A DNA stretch of 24,930 bases from Euprymna scolopes (GCA_024364805.1 CM044497.1:38004586-38029515), one strand, 5' to 3'; positions 9,740 through 19,870 are shown, numbered from the stretch's first letter. Numbers and translations are program-made. The notes: a model not told the origin generated them from the letters alone.

Positions 9740-10270
9740 CCCGATTTTCGCCAAAAAAGTCCTTAGTTAATAAAGCCCTAGTCCAGCACCTATCAGCTGC
9801 TAAATTCCTGACTGACAAACAATATTGATTCAGGCAAGCCAGTTCAACAGCAGATATCTTAACTGTAGTCTCTGAAAGTATATACCGTTCACTGGATAAA
9901 ACAGGGGAGGGTAGAGCGGTAGAACTTGATATATCTAAAGCTTTTGACAGGGTATGTCACGATGGTCTCCTAAGGAAAATTAGATAATATGGTATCACTG
10001 GAAGAATACATAATAAGGAACAGAAACATCCAAGTTGCCCGCGACGGTCGTACCTCTAAACAATACGACATAAATGCGGGAGTACCTCGGGGGTCTATCC
10101 TTGGATCTTTATTCTTCCTGATATTCATAAATGACCTCCCTGATAAAATTGTTTCGGAGATGGGTATATTTGCTGATGACACCACTCTCTATAACAGGAA
10201 TGAGGGGAAAGCAAATGAACACATATCTAAGGAAATGGCAGAAACACTAGAGGATGAGCTCAATCTGTAA
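9740..10270 (+). pseudogene. LINE family A: reverse transcriptase core
   Basis: Recognised blocks in order: a P-T-K-L-S/N-Y-R-P-I-like start (about 9715-9735), L-D-I-S-K-A-F-D-R-V at about 9925-9955 (first catalytic Asp), A-G-V-P-R-G-S-I-L-G at about 10076-10105 and F-A-D-D-T-T-L-Y at 10169-10192 (catalytic Asp pair). The catalytic residues are all present, but the frame is stopped between the first and second blocks (a TAG after L-L-R-K-I-R, near 9984) and shifts at about 9995. The frame closing at 10268-10270 results from one missing base: this copy reads GAGCTCAATCTG where the copy at 17189-18090 has GCCCTCCAATCTG. The reading resumes at 10270. Confidence 0.85.
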
Positions 10271-10686
10271 TGGAATGGGGACAAAAATGGATGGTCACAT
10301 TCAATACTGCCCAGACTAAGCTTGTTTCCTTCAATAACTACAAGAAACCTTTTCTACTACCAATAGAAATGGCCAAGACCACACTGCCTGAAAGTACTTC
10401 CTTTAAACTCCTCGGCTTAATGTTTACAGGGAATATGAACTGGAATAGATACATTGAGTGCATTGCTAAGGCTGCTGCAAAGAAGGTGGGAGCTCTCTAC
10501 CGTGCTAGAAAACTACTTACGCTTGAAAGTATCTTGTACTCTATATGGCCACCATTCGCCGATTTCGACGCAATGTTGCACCCTTCTACCAATTCTACAA
10601 ATACTTTAATGGTGAATGCTCTGACCATCTGCAAACACTTGTACCTCCTCGACGTAACTAATCTGACAGACACGACAAGCAACTAA
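10270..10686 (+). pseudogene. LINE family A: RT thumb and C-terminal region
   Basis: Continues the reverse transcriptase one base out of frame with the preceding block. It carries M-E-W-G-Q-K-W-M-V-T-F-N (the W-G block after the active site), K-T/Q-K-L-V-S-F-N-N-Y-K, then F-K-L-L-G-L-M-F-T-G and K-K-V-G-A-L-Y-R-A-R-K. It is nearly identical at protein level to the matching part of the minus-strand copy near 17900-18090. After I-L-Y-S-I-W the match is lost: the cysteine/histidine-bearing tail (P-C-x-E-Y-C) present in the other copy is deleted or scrambled here, and recognisable sequence returns only near 10740 (F-F-x-R-T/E-x-x-S-L-W-N). Confidence 0.8.
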
Positions 10687-10930
10687 GTCCCACCCATTTA
10701 CAGTAGAGATCGCTAGGTGCAAGAAAGCCTTTTCTTCCAATAGTTTCTTTACCAGAACTGCAAGTCTTTGGAACTTCCTTCCGGGATTCTGCTTTCCCAA
10801 CTGTACTGATATGCAGAAGGTCAAGTGTAATGTGACCAAACATCTTTCTACTCATCTCTCTTTATAATGCCACCGCAAATTATGCCCCTGATAGTAGCGC
10901 CCTACTTCAAAGTGGCACTGTGTCTTGTTT

Positions 10931-11441
10931 AAAAAAAACAGTTTCCATAATAAAAGAAGGACTAAATGGTTTGTAGAATCACAAAACATCCTGACATAGA
11001 AAAATTGCACAATTTCTGGCTAAATTAACGAGCATTACTTCATGGCTGTTGCTTCAGCAGATTATTTAAAGAGTAAGAAGGCCACACCAGTATGTCTTTA
11101 AAAGTTGATAAAACTTTCATACACAAAACCAGTGGTAGACAACGCACTAATAAATGCAGATCTATCTCACTATAACTACTGGCATGTTTGCAGCATCTAT
11201 CAAAACCTCTCCTATTGAGGATACCTGGAAAAATAACAAGCAGGATTCCCGTGGAAGTGGTTTGGAACTAAATACCAGTTGTAAGTTAATAACCAACCTT
11301 CGGTGACTGTACGAAGAGGCAGAGGAGTCCACGCGTGGCTTATATTGAAAACCAAAAGCAATATAATGCAGCACCTTGATCAAGTAACAAAAGAAAACTT
11401 GGTTGTTTATATAAAAAGTGCCAAATAACCATTAAGCCACA
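10931..11441. other. Stretch without recognisable gene
   Basis: Between the 3' end of the family A LINE and the family B fragment. No domain, RNA gene or repeat identified on either strand. Confidence 0.5.
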
Positions 11442-12308
11442 TCAACGAAACAGTTTTTGACAAGCTTCTGTGTTTGACCTTTACTCCTGATCTTNNNNNN
11501 NNNNNNNNNNNNNNNNNNNNNNNNNNNNNNNNNNNNNNNNNNNNNNNNNNNNNNNNNNNNNNNNNNNNNNNNNNNNNNNNNNNNNNNNNNNNNNNNNNNN
11601 NNNNNNNNNNNNNNNNNNNNNNNNNNNNNNNNNNNNNNNNNNNNNNNNNNNNNNNNNNNNNNNNNNNNNNNNNNNNNNNNNNNNNNNNNNNNNNNNNNNN
11701 NNNNNNNNNNNNNNNNNNNNNNNNNNNNNNNNNNNNNNNNNNNNNNNNNNNNNNNNNNNNNNNNNNNNNNNNNNNNNNNNNNNNNNNNNNNNNNNNNNNN
11801 NNNNNNNNNNNNNNNNNNNNNNNNNNNNNNNNNNNNNNNNNNNNNNNNNNNNNNNNNNNNNNNNNNNNNNNNNNNNNNNNNNNNNNNNNNNNNNNNNNNN
11901 NNNNNNNNNNNNNNNNNNNNNNNNNNNNNNNNNNNNNNNNNNNNNNNNNNNNNNNNNNNNNNNNNNNNNNNNNNNNNNNNNNNNNNNNNNNNNNNNNNNN
12001 NNNNNNNNNNNNNNNNNNNNNNNNNNNNNNNNNNNNNNNNNNNNNNNNNNNNNNNNNNNNNNNNNNNNNNNNNNNNNNNNNNNNNNNNNNNNNNNNNNNN
12101 NNNNNNNNNNNNNNNNNNNNNNNNNNNNNNNNNNNNNNNNNNNNNNNNNNNNNNNNNNNNNNNNNNNNNNNNNNNNNNNNNTGACACTTTATGAATTCTC
12201 CAATACTATTACTACACTATCAATTGATTACTGTACACACAATAGCCCTTATACGTGAGTGGCCCTTGGGCCTTGATAAGTGGTTACCTCCATTTAAAAA
12301 AAAATAAA
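11442..12308 (+). mobile_element. LINE family B copy interrupted by assembly gap
   Basis: Just before the N run, 11456-11494 reads F-D-K-L-L-C-L-T-F-T-P-D-L, matching the K-L-L-G-L-T-F-T-P-D-L block that follows the RT domain in this LINE family (compare the fragment near 15395-15432). Just after the gap, 12182-12308 reads as an LINE-like 3' UTR: a GAGTGGCCCTTGGGCCTTGA block, TAAGTGGTTACCTCC, then A8-9. The 687-bp gap is about the length needed for the missing C-terminal part. The link across the gap is inference. Confidence 0.6.
11495..12181. other. Assembly gap (687 N)
   Basis: Run of N. Nothing can be read; open frames reported across it would be artefacts. Confidence 1.
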
Positions 12309-12890
12309 TTTCAAGATCACGATCAAAAGAGGTATATTTCAAAACGCTAGCTTCGTTCTTTTACTTTTCTACCTGGTGTTAGATACGTTGAGCAAGCTAC
12401 ACAATAAAAGTAGGAAACTCTTTACAGTAAGCCAATATCAAACAAAATAATCAGCAACCTTATTTGCCCTAATGACTTTAACCTACATGCGAGCTCAGAC
12501 ACACTTCATTTTTACGCGTTGTACATAACATTTTCATATATGTTGAGATTAAGTTTAGTTTGACCAAGTGTACCTAGTGCTTTATCAGAGCTGGAATAAT
12601 GTCCAAACGGAATATGTACAATTGATAAAGATACTGAAATAAAGTATTTAGGAGAAAAAGACAAATACCATTTGCATAGAATAATGCGATTAAATTGGAA
12701 ATACCAAATATTAACTCTCGCCTCTGCTAATTTGTCTCTCAGTCTTTGTTTAGAACGAGTGATTTTTTTCCACAAATGGAGAAGGAAATATTGTATTCTA
12801 GGTCGTTAGAATTTTCCCCTTAGCAGTAGTTTGAGATGTCGAAAATTGTCTGTTTCTATTTCTATCCTTGTAACCATACCACATGTAAGG
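12309..12890. other. Stretch without recognisable gene
   Basis: AT-rich. An 87-codon open frame on the minus strand (12512-12775) has no recognisable motif and I do not call it a gene. Confidence 0.5.
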
Positions 12891-12894
12891 GTGA

Positions 12895-12990
12895 TGGATG
12901 TAAACGTTTTTCTGTGCTTGCAAAATTCGCCCGATGATCAGGGACTCGAAGCCTAGCCTAACCACTTAGGAGACCGTCCCACTAGCAGAT
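12895..12990 (-). repeat. Possible tRNA-derived SINE head, degraded
   Basis: On the minus strand 12990-12930 reads GGTCTCCTAAGTGGTTAGG, an A-box-like word, followed closely by GGCTTCGAGTCCC, a B-box-like word, then a CATCGGGCG end. These are the polymerase III promoter boxes of tRNA-derived SINEs, which are abundant in cephalopods. The two boxes are nearer each other than in a tRNA, so the anticodon region would have been lost. Weak on its own. Confidence 0.4.
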
Positions 12991-13559
12991 GCAAAGCACT
13001 GGGGGTGTTGTATTGCAATTTAGTGGATGGATTCTGCACCATGCAGTAGCTTTCAGTTTGGCTTCTCGATGCTATATTAATAGATAATAATTATAACTTT
13101 ACCTTACCATGATCTACAAATAACATATCTTCACTTCATTTTCTTCCTTACTTTTCCTCTCTGCCCTGCTCCAAACAAGTCTGTCGACCTATTCCACAAA
13201 TTCATAAACTTTATTATGAAATGTCTCCAGAAAGAATACACGATTAAATCCAGAATTCCATCTTCCAACGTAAACCCCCACTACAATTCTGCCTTCTCTA
13301 ACGTAAGAAACCTACCTTTAAACCTTTTAGAGGTATAAATCCAATTACAGGAGACGAAACTTAACCCATTCTTCCTAAGCTAAACAGAGATTGGGCCGAC
13401 TATTTCCATAGATAATTAAAGAATATTCTAACATTATTAACATAAAAATATGACCACCAAAATCGCCATCGGCATGCCACATAAGAGATGTTGTTCTATA
13501 TATCATGGAGGTATCTCCAGAGAAGACACAGATTGTCCTATATGTGCTTTCTGATTGCC
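12991..13559. other. Stretch without recognisable gene
   Basis: No domain identified. The 5' part of the family B LINE that follows may begin as early as about 13480, but its first readable protein motif is near 13620. Confidence 0.45.
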
Positions 13560-13620
13560 CTTGTTTACTCTACTGTGGTTTTATTTGCCCTCTATCGCGC
13601 CAATAACATCGGAGCTAATG

Positions 13621-13925
13621 TTTTTTAAAAATATATCTGAGAAAATTGACCACATCCTGTCCGATCACTCTTATTCTAACATTCTCCTCTATGGAGTGTT
13701 CAATGTTCACAATGCGGAGTGTTAAGTTCACTCAAACAAGACAGATTATAAGGATAAGTTCTGTCACGTGTTTTCCATTGCTTATGACCTAACTCAAATT
13801 GTTCACGAATCCAACCGTGTGTCTGGCACTGATGGTCAATATGCTACGCTGCTAGATCTTTTTCACACAACATCCCTGAGCTATGTTTGTGTTCCGTTTA
13901 GTCCCCACTGTCTTCATTAAGATAA
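13621..13925 (+). pseudogene. LINE family B: endonuclease domain
   Basis: Frames give S-N-I-L-L-Y-G-V-F-N-V-H-N-A (13678-13716), matching the G-D-F-N-x-H block of LINE AP-endonucleases, but the catalytic Asp is Val here. Then H-S-N-K-T-D, I-A-Y-D-L-T-Q-I-V and L-L-D-L-F follow in the right order. The S-D-H end is replaced by S-P-H-C. With two catalytic positions lost and in-frame stops, the domain is dead. Confidence 0.75.
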
Positions 13926-14482
13926 GAGCAACATTCTTCTCCATCGGACAGTATACCGATACTCTATGACTGGCTGTGATAGTTTTCGTACCAGATTTAA
14001 GTCTTCGTTTTATGTTTAAAAACAATGTTTTTCCAAAGACATGGCCAAATGCTTAACTGAACGTATAGACTGCTTTATACCCTCCAATGATTTCAGCAAA
14101 ACCCAACAGCCAACCGTGGTTCTCTGTAGAATATGCTGCTGCCATTACGCAGATATCACTATTTCCATTGCTTCCAACGAAACAGATGTACTGAGACTAA
14201 ATCCGCCTTCAGGATTGCCAGCAACCAGTGCAAAAGAGCAATGAGGAACGCGAGAGAGCTGTATGCTCAGTCTCTCAAGTCGCAAGTAGTTGAGCAGCGT
14301 CTTGATTATTAGATAATAACAAACAGGACCCTGAATAGCAGTGTATTCTTTTTCCCAACCATTATCAATGGACTCGGGTAATCTGGCCAGCATCAGACAC
14401 AGCCTAAGTCTACCATATACCATCAGGGCCGCCCCTATCTCCTTCTTTGTCTGAAAACACGCGATGAGACATACGGATATAT

Positions 14483-15170
14483 TTGTGTGAGGTTGTCAAG
14501 TCAATAAAAAAACTCGATTCCAGTAAAGCAACTTGTCCTGACAAAATTCTTATAGTCGTCCTCCAAAAGTTTCAACTAGAACTAGCTTTCACAGTTACAA
14601 AAGTATTTAGACGTTGTCTTAAAGAGAAATGCTTCCCAACACCATGGACAACCACATCAGTATGTTACGTATTTACAAATTTGGGTGATCGGCCATCTCG
14701 CCTCAATACAGGCCAATTAGTTTTCTGTGCGTCATGATTAAGTTGCTAGAAGTTGTGTTAAATACAGAGTAGTCAACAACCTACGCTAAAATAACCTCCT
14801 CAATTACGTGCAATATGGCTTCCGTTCTATTAGATCTAAACCAAATATGCTTACATTTCTATCTTATAACATTAACGAATCTCTCATCGGAGGCATCCTT
14901 TCAAGGACAGTTGCCCATGACATATCAAAGTTTTTTGATAGGGAATGGCATAAAAGGGCTACTCCACAAAATCTCCAGCTACGGTATGCATGGAAATGTC
15001 TTTTCAATTATTAAATTATTTCTGTCTGATAGATTTGAAAGGGTAGTGGTTGATGGGCAAAAATCGGAAGCTGGCAGTATTGATGCCACTCATCAAACCC
15101 TTTTCTGATCTACGCCAATGATTTTTCAAATCACACCCTAAGATCATTTGTAGACATTAATATTGACGAC
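14483..15170 (+). pseudogene. LINE family B: reverse transcriptase domain
   Basis: Begins M-C-E-V-V-K-S-I-K-K-L-D-S-S-K-A-T-C-P-D-K-I (the K-A-x-G-P-D block, with Gly changed to Cys), then C-L-K-E-K-C-F-P-T-P-W, a Q-Y-R-P-I-S-like stretch, V-Q-Y-G-F-R-S, V-A-H-D-I-S-K-F-F-D-R-E-W-H-K at about 14905-14955 (first catalytic Asp kept), a S-I-D-A-like stretch, and I-N-I-D-D at 15156-15170 where Y-A-D-D is expected. The Asp pair remains but the loop is altered. Several frame changes lie between blocks. Confidence 0.8.
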
Positions 15171-15460
15171 AATATCATCTATAGTAACACTTCAAAGGAA
15201 GGAAAGGACCTAGTTCTCTTTGATTCTTTTTCTTCAGATTTTGATTACGTAGTGAATTGGGGAAAGGGATGGTTTGTTAATTTTAATGTCTCTAAGACAA
15301 AACTTCTATCTTTCCCTCATACAGGGTCTCTTTCCCCCCGTTCTGGCATCAATCAAACTTAATGGTTCTCCTCTTGAAAAGGCTCCATGTATTGTAAAAT
15401 ATTCTAGGTCTGACCTTTACTCCTGGAAAAATGGTGGGAGCTTTATACCGAACTCGTAGA

Positions 15461-17128
15461 TATATCACCAGCGATGTCTATCAACACATAAAGCTTTGGC
15501 ATTGTTAACTGGCCAAAATAGGGAGAAACGATACAATAAAACAGAGAAAATATTGGCACTGTACAGAATATCGGCCTACAGGAGTAGGACTATGAGTCTC
15601 AGAAATCGAAACATTTTTCCACTATTTGGAGCATTGGACAATATGCCATGAGCTTTCATAATTCAGCCCAAACTGGTATATTAACAAAACAAAACAACGA
15701 CTAACAGAAGAACATTCATTACGAAACCGACCATATAAGGAATAGCAAAATAGTTAAAAAAATAAAACAGTAAAATAACAAGAAATAACACAAAATATCG
15801 CCCAAAATAAATGAAGCATTTCCATTGCAAGGAACAATGGAAGAATGAGACGACCCACCGCGAGGCAATTATTATTTGGATAAATTCAGCGATGATGATA
15901 TAGAAAATTAAGGTTTTATGGACCCGCTTTAAACGGATTAATATGATCAGGAAGAGCTCATGATTACTCAATATTCAAGTTTGATGATCAATCATTTTTT
16001 GGACAATACGGTAGAATAATCCTCGGCGAAGCAAGAGTTGAAGTATAATTGGAAGCTTTTGTTTTAATTCTCTCACAAAAAAACAAAACAAGATCAGGTT
16101 CCATCACAGAAAATCTAAGTCTGTAAACTACCTGGAATGCGGTTGTAGTGTGCATTTCTCCCAACAATTATGATAAATTAATAATACCCATGATTCCCTC
16201 CAAAACGATATCATTGTCCTGATTATTGAACAAAATTGTATCTCCTCATATAAAAATCCAGCACAAATCTCCTAATATGAGGCCCCGAACACATAGAAAA
16301 ACACATACGTATACTCAAGACTAGCAAACCAATTAAATGCGCTATCCCCCCAAAATAAATCTTGCACTCCATGATATAAATCTTATCACCTCTGCACAGA
16401 TAAAGCTATAAGAAAAATGTATTTCCCTTAAAGTAGCAATATAATACATTCTAAACACGAACGAATTTCCCGTTGCAAACATAACACCAACTTTTAATAT
16501 GGCAAATTCGAAATTGCATCGGTCTAACATTATCCGTAGATACGTAATTGCAGAAAATTATGGATCTTTTTTTACTCATTTTCTAATCGCATTATGTATA
16601 TAATTTTAAATGTAATTCCCTCTTTCGTTTTTTGTTTGGCCGGCTGAACACCTGCAGTCGCCATTGAAGTGTACGCATGCAAACATATTTTGTATATCTG
16701 TCTACCTATGTATTTATATTTTTACATTTTTGTATGCGTGTTTGCTTATATGGTTTTTATGTATAGTGATATGTACATGGGCTTATGTATATGTATCTTT
16801 GTGCAGTTTTCCGGTGTTTATAGTTTTATCTCCCTTTAATTTTTAAAAAGAAATCTTTAAGTACACTTTACAATCTATACGATAGAGACAAGTCCACATT
16901 AAGCTGCTCTTTAATCGAACATCCCTTAACGTAAAATCATTTTATTGTTTTCCCCATTCTATCTGCTTCACTGTTTATTTTAACTTTTGGCTAGTAAGCT
17001 CTATGGCTCATTTGCAGTTTCAATAAATACTTAAGATTCTGCTGAGAATGAAAGTGTTTCTTTCGAAACTCCGCAGATTAAGGACAATCCACTTATTTTG
17101 TGTTTCATTTTGAAAATAAATATATATT

Positions 17129-17130
<2 letters not shown>
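15461..17130. other. Long stretch without recognisable gene
   Basis: About 1.7 kb, AT-rich. Minus-strand frames at 15681-15971 and 16342-16530 and a plus-strand frame at 16664-16846 are hydrophobic and Phe/Tyr/Ile-rich in the way AT-rich non-coding DNA is, and carry no motif. 16690-16800 is loosely TATGTAT-rich. I see nothing else. Confidence 0.55.

Positions 17131-17189
<59 letters not shown>
17131..17189. repeat. (TA)n microsatellite at the 3' end of a LINE
   Basis: A 59-bp unbroken TA tract. It abuts the 3' end of the minus-strand family A LINE, so it may have grown from the 3' tail of that insertion. Confidence 0.95.
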
Positions 17190-17191
<2 letters not shown>

Positions 17192-17328
17192 AATATACAT
17201 TTCTTAAATATATTTTTATTACATGTTCACCCCAAACAAGGAACATTGCCATTTTGATGTAGGGGGCTACTATTAGAGACACAGGTTACAGGGGTACTAG
17301 GTTGAGAGTTGGGCAACAAGATGTTGGT

Positions 17329-17574
17329 TCACCTTACACTTGAACTTCTGCATGCCAGTAGAGTATGGGAAGCAGGAATTTGGAAGGGACTTCCAAATCT
17401 AGTGGTTCTGGGGAAGAAACTACTGGCATAGAAGTCTCTGTTACATCTAGGGATCTCTACTGTAAAGGGGTGGGATTTTACTGTTTGTCGGTTTTGTCGG
17501 GGGTATTTACGTAGAGGGGGTGCAGGTGCTTGCAGTTCATCGGAACATTCACCGTTAAAGTACATGAAGAACAA
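17329..17574 (-). pseudogene. LINE family A: C-terminal region of ORF2
   Basis: An 81-codon frame beginning F-M-Y-F-N-G-E-C-S-D-E-L-Q-A, then S-H-P-F-T-V-E-I-P-R-C-N-R-D-F-Y-A-S-S-F-F-P-R-T-T-R-F. This is the conserved end of ORF2 in this LINE group, usually closing F-F-P-R-T-x-x-L-W-N-S-L-P. The S-L-W-N part is altered by a frame change here. The function of this tail is not established. Confidence 0.75.
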
Positions 17575-17905
17575 GCAGAGAGATGCTAAATTACGTCGAT
17601 GGGACAGCGGCTGACACTTGGATGACAGTTCAGGACCTATTAGGTTGGCGACTCTCTTTTGAACCTTATCTAGGCGTGAGAGACTAGTAGCACATGCACC
17701 GGCCCAAATATGACGACAATACTCCTTACATGGGCGAATGGTTGTCTTATAGAGGTACAGGATACTTTCGGGAATTAGTAGCTTTCTAGCACGGTAGAGA
17801 GAACCTACCTATTTGCAGCGGTCATGGCAATGCTCTCAATATAATTGTTCCAACTCATGTTTCCTGTGAACGTACAGCTGAGGAGTTTAAAAGATGTGCT
17901 TCAGA

Positions 17906-18090
17906 TTAAGAGTCTTTGGTCATTGCTATTGGTGGTAGAGAAGTTTTCTTGTAATTATTGAAGGAAACTAGTTTAGTCTTGGCAGCATTAAATGTTACCA
18001 TCCATTTTTGTCCCCATTCCACTACAGATTGGAGGGCATCCTCTGGTGTTTCTTGAATTTCTTTAGATATGTGTTCATTTGTGTTTTTCT
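17906..18090 (-). pseudogene. LINE family A: post-active-site RT segment
   Basis: The frame gives H-I-S-K-E-I-Q-E-T-P-E-D-A-L-Q-S-V-V-E-W-G-Q-K-W followed by V-T-F-N-A-A-K-T-K-L-V-S-F-N-N-Y-K-K, nearly the same as codons in 10203-10360 of the other family A copy. Upstream of the first His the frame runs straight into the (CA)n microsatellite, so the Thr-His run seen in that frame is not part of the element. Confidence 0.85.
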
Positions 18091-18111
18091 GTATATAAGA
18101 TCCTACTTTAC

Positions 18112-18122
18112 TATACATATAC

Positions 18123-18173
<51 letters not shown>
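18112..18173. repeat. (TA)n(TG)n microsatellite at the 5' side of a LINE
   Basis: Irregular TATACATA then an unbroken TG tract at 18132-18173. It lies about 20 bp beyond the 5' truncation point of the minus-strand LINE. Confidence 0.95.
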
Positions 18174-18174
<1 letters not shown>

Positions 18175-19324
18175 AATAGAAGTATTGATTCATATAATCT
18201 CATCGACCCGTCAATCCTTTTACTTTGCTCAACATAAAATGAAGCTAGACGAAGCGACGGATACATTTTGTGAGCCGGTTTGCTGCTCCTGCTGGGCGCA
18301 ATTACACACCGATTCATTCGGATGTCTTCAAAATAACATTCTTTGGCTGCATTAATTAATACACCCAGCTGTGAACGGCTATTGCTTAGGTCTTTGTTAA
18401 AAGCGACTCTGCGGTTTTGTGCATTAGAGATACACGTGGCGTTATTTTAAAAAAGCAGACTTACTCATCGAGATTCCATGCACAACGATAAAGCTTACGC
18501 ATCTAGGTACTTATATGTCGATGAGTCTGTAAATGTGTGTAATTGAATTATTTTAATAAGACAAAACGCACAAAGCCCTATTTAGACTATAGACTGTACT
18601 CATGCTAACTGAACCACTGAAACACAAATAGCCGCACACATATATGTACTCGTGTGCTTGTGTAGTTGTTATGGAACGTTAGAGTATTGTAGTTAGATAA
18701 CTACCCCTGTTGTTCAGAAAAAGCAAAAAATAAACAAAATTCACAATCGAACCTCGCATCCGTTTGGTAGATTTGTGTACGACAATAGACATTCTTTAGG
18801 TAGCATGATGGTTTAAGTGGTGCTGTACTCGCTATATAATAAACTCCAATTTCCTTTCTCAAGACCCCGAAACGCAGGTCTAAGACATTCTCTCCGCGAT
18901 TCTTTCTATAGGTGAGGGATATAGCATTGAGTGATTGTTGAAACAATTACATATACACATACATATATATAACACACACATACAAGATCGGAAGGGATAG
19001 TTTTTTTGATATCTTACTTTGCACGTATGTATGTGTTCAAAAGTATTAATCTCGAATTTGTATGACTTTATATGTATAAAAATAATAACATATTTTGTTT
19101 TACTAAAAAGTTATATCCTGTTTAAAGTTTTTCATTTATTTTTATAATAATAAAGTATGTATACAATTATTTACCTGTACACGCACCCTTCGTGGAAACA
19201 TTTTCTGACGCTAAATTCAAAATAATATTTCAAAATAAATATTTCAATTTTTTAATTTGATATACCAAATCGGACCGATTTGGATAATTGTTCTAAGAAC
19301 GATGTTTTTATATTGTCTGTTAAA
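18174..19324. other. Stretch without recognisable gene
   Basis: Open frames at 18701-18946 (minus) and 18008-18355 (plus) have no known motif and the latter owes its length to the TG repeat. One possible SINE head is listed separately. Otherwise nothing is seen. Confidence 0.5.
18800..18855 (+). repeat. Possible tRNA-derived SINE head
   Basis: GCATGATGGTTTAAGTGGTG resembles a tRNA A-box region, and is followed by GTACTCGC, like the anticodon-stem side of the same SINE class, and then ACTCCAATTTCC in place of a B box. Weak, and the B box would be badly degraded. Confidence 0.3.
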
Positions 19325-19345
19325 ATTATTATTATAATTATTATT

Positions 19346-19380
<35 letters not shown>

Positions 19381-19466
19381 TATTTTATTATCATTATTAT
19401 CATTATTATCATTATTATTATTATCATTATTATTATCAATCTAATAATAATAATAATAATAATAAA
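19325..19466. repeat. (ATT)n/(ATC)n microsatellite switching to (AAT)n
   Basis: About 110 bp of ATT and ATC triplets are followed after CAATC by a (TAA)n tract at 19442-19465, which is the complement of ATT. The two arms could fold into a hairpin. Confidence 0.9.
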
Positions 19467-19736
19467 ACGTATTAAATAATGAAGTTTTCATTTAAGAAAA
19501 AGGCAATGCCCTTAATTAGCTTCGGTAAAAATCCATCAGAAATGTCCAAAAATCAAGCAAAAAATAAATACAAAGTGTATTTCCGTATTCATTATGTTTA
19601 CAGAACAATGTACTTTCGGTGGGATGCATCAACTAGACTGTAGTGATATTATATGAACTCCAGTACTTTCAACAACAATCATGCTTCAGCATAAAAAGTC
19701 ATTTGTATTATAAATATACGCTTCCTCTTTACACAC
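19467..19736. other. Short stretch with nothing recognised
   Basis: AT-rich single-copy-looking sequence; no feature supported. Confidence 0.5.
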
Positions 19737-19839
19737 ACGTATATATATATATATATATTGTTTTTAAAATATAATATAATCGTTTCTAAATGATAATTAT
19801 ATATATATATGCATGCATATATACATGCATATATATATA

Positions 19840-19870
<31 letters not shown>

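Larger units (their letters stand above)
8640..10930 (+). mobile_element. LINE, Jockey/CR1-like family A, long but broken copy
   Basis: In order along the plus strand: the end of an endonuclease (exonuclease-endonuclease-phosphatase) domain, a linker, a reverse transcriptase, a C-terminal part and a short 3' UTR ending in TTGTTTAAAAAAAACAG near 10930. The 3' UTR matches that of the minus-strand copy at 17189-18090 (a TAGTAGC block and a CCTACWTCAAA block). The coding line needs several frame changes and passes in-frame stops, so it is dead. Its first ORF and the start of the endonuclease are absent; it is 5'-truncated or diverged beyond recognition near 8640. Exact clade (Jockey, CR1, Daphne) is not resolved by eye. 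Confidence 0.85.
13560..15460 (+). mobile_element. LINE family B, broken copy, 3'-truncated
   Basis: Plus-strand pieces in order: endonuclease (13620-13925), a poorly readable linker (13930-14480), reverse transcriptase (14483-15170) and the start of the post-RT region (to about 15440). Frames are switched repeatedly and stops are frequent. The sequence loses similarity after V-G-A-L-Y-R-like GGAGCTTTATACCG, with no 3' UTR or tail, so the 3' end was lost. In family B L-T-F-T-P is followed by D-L-S-W; here ACTCCTG joins directly to an A-A-K-M-V-G-like end, meaning an internal loss of roughly 15-20 codons at about 15430. Confidence 0.8.
17189..18090 (-). mobile_element. LINE family A, 5'-truncated copy
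   Basis: On the minus strand the sequence starts just after the RT active site (N-T-N-E-H-I-S-K-E-I-Q-E-T, 18085-18045), continues V-V-E-W-G-Q-K-W-M-V-T-F-N-A-A-K-T-K-L-V-S-F, a K-L-L-S/T-C-T-F-T-G block, R-A-R-K-L-L, P-C-K-E-Y-C-R-H-I-W-A-G, L-D-K-V-Q-K-R-V, L-S-H-R-R-N-L-A-S-L, Y-F-N-G-E-C-S-D-E-L and a C-terminal F-F-P-R-T-T block, then a 3' UTR with the TAGTAGC and CCTACATCAAA blocks also found in the copy at 8640-10930. The tail reads GTAATAAAAATATATTT. 5' truncation is the usual outcome of incomplete target-primed reverse transcription. The copy has frame breaks. Confidence 0.85.

Noticed and set aside
11432-12187. Open frames spanning the N run
   Set aside because: They are open only because unknown codons cannot stop; the sole real signal is the LINE block just before the gap.
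16664-16846. 60-codon hydrophobic frame resembling a membrane protein
   Set aside because: Cys/Tyr/Ile/Phe-rich composition follows from a TATGTAT-rich low-complexity stretch; no start context or conserved motif.
18701-18946. 81-codon minus-strand frame
   Set aside because: No recognised motif, and it overlaps a possible SINE head on the other strand.
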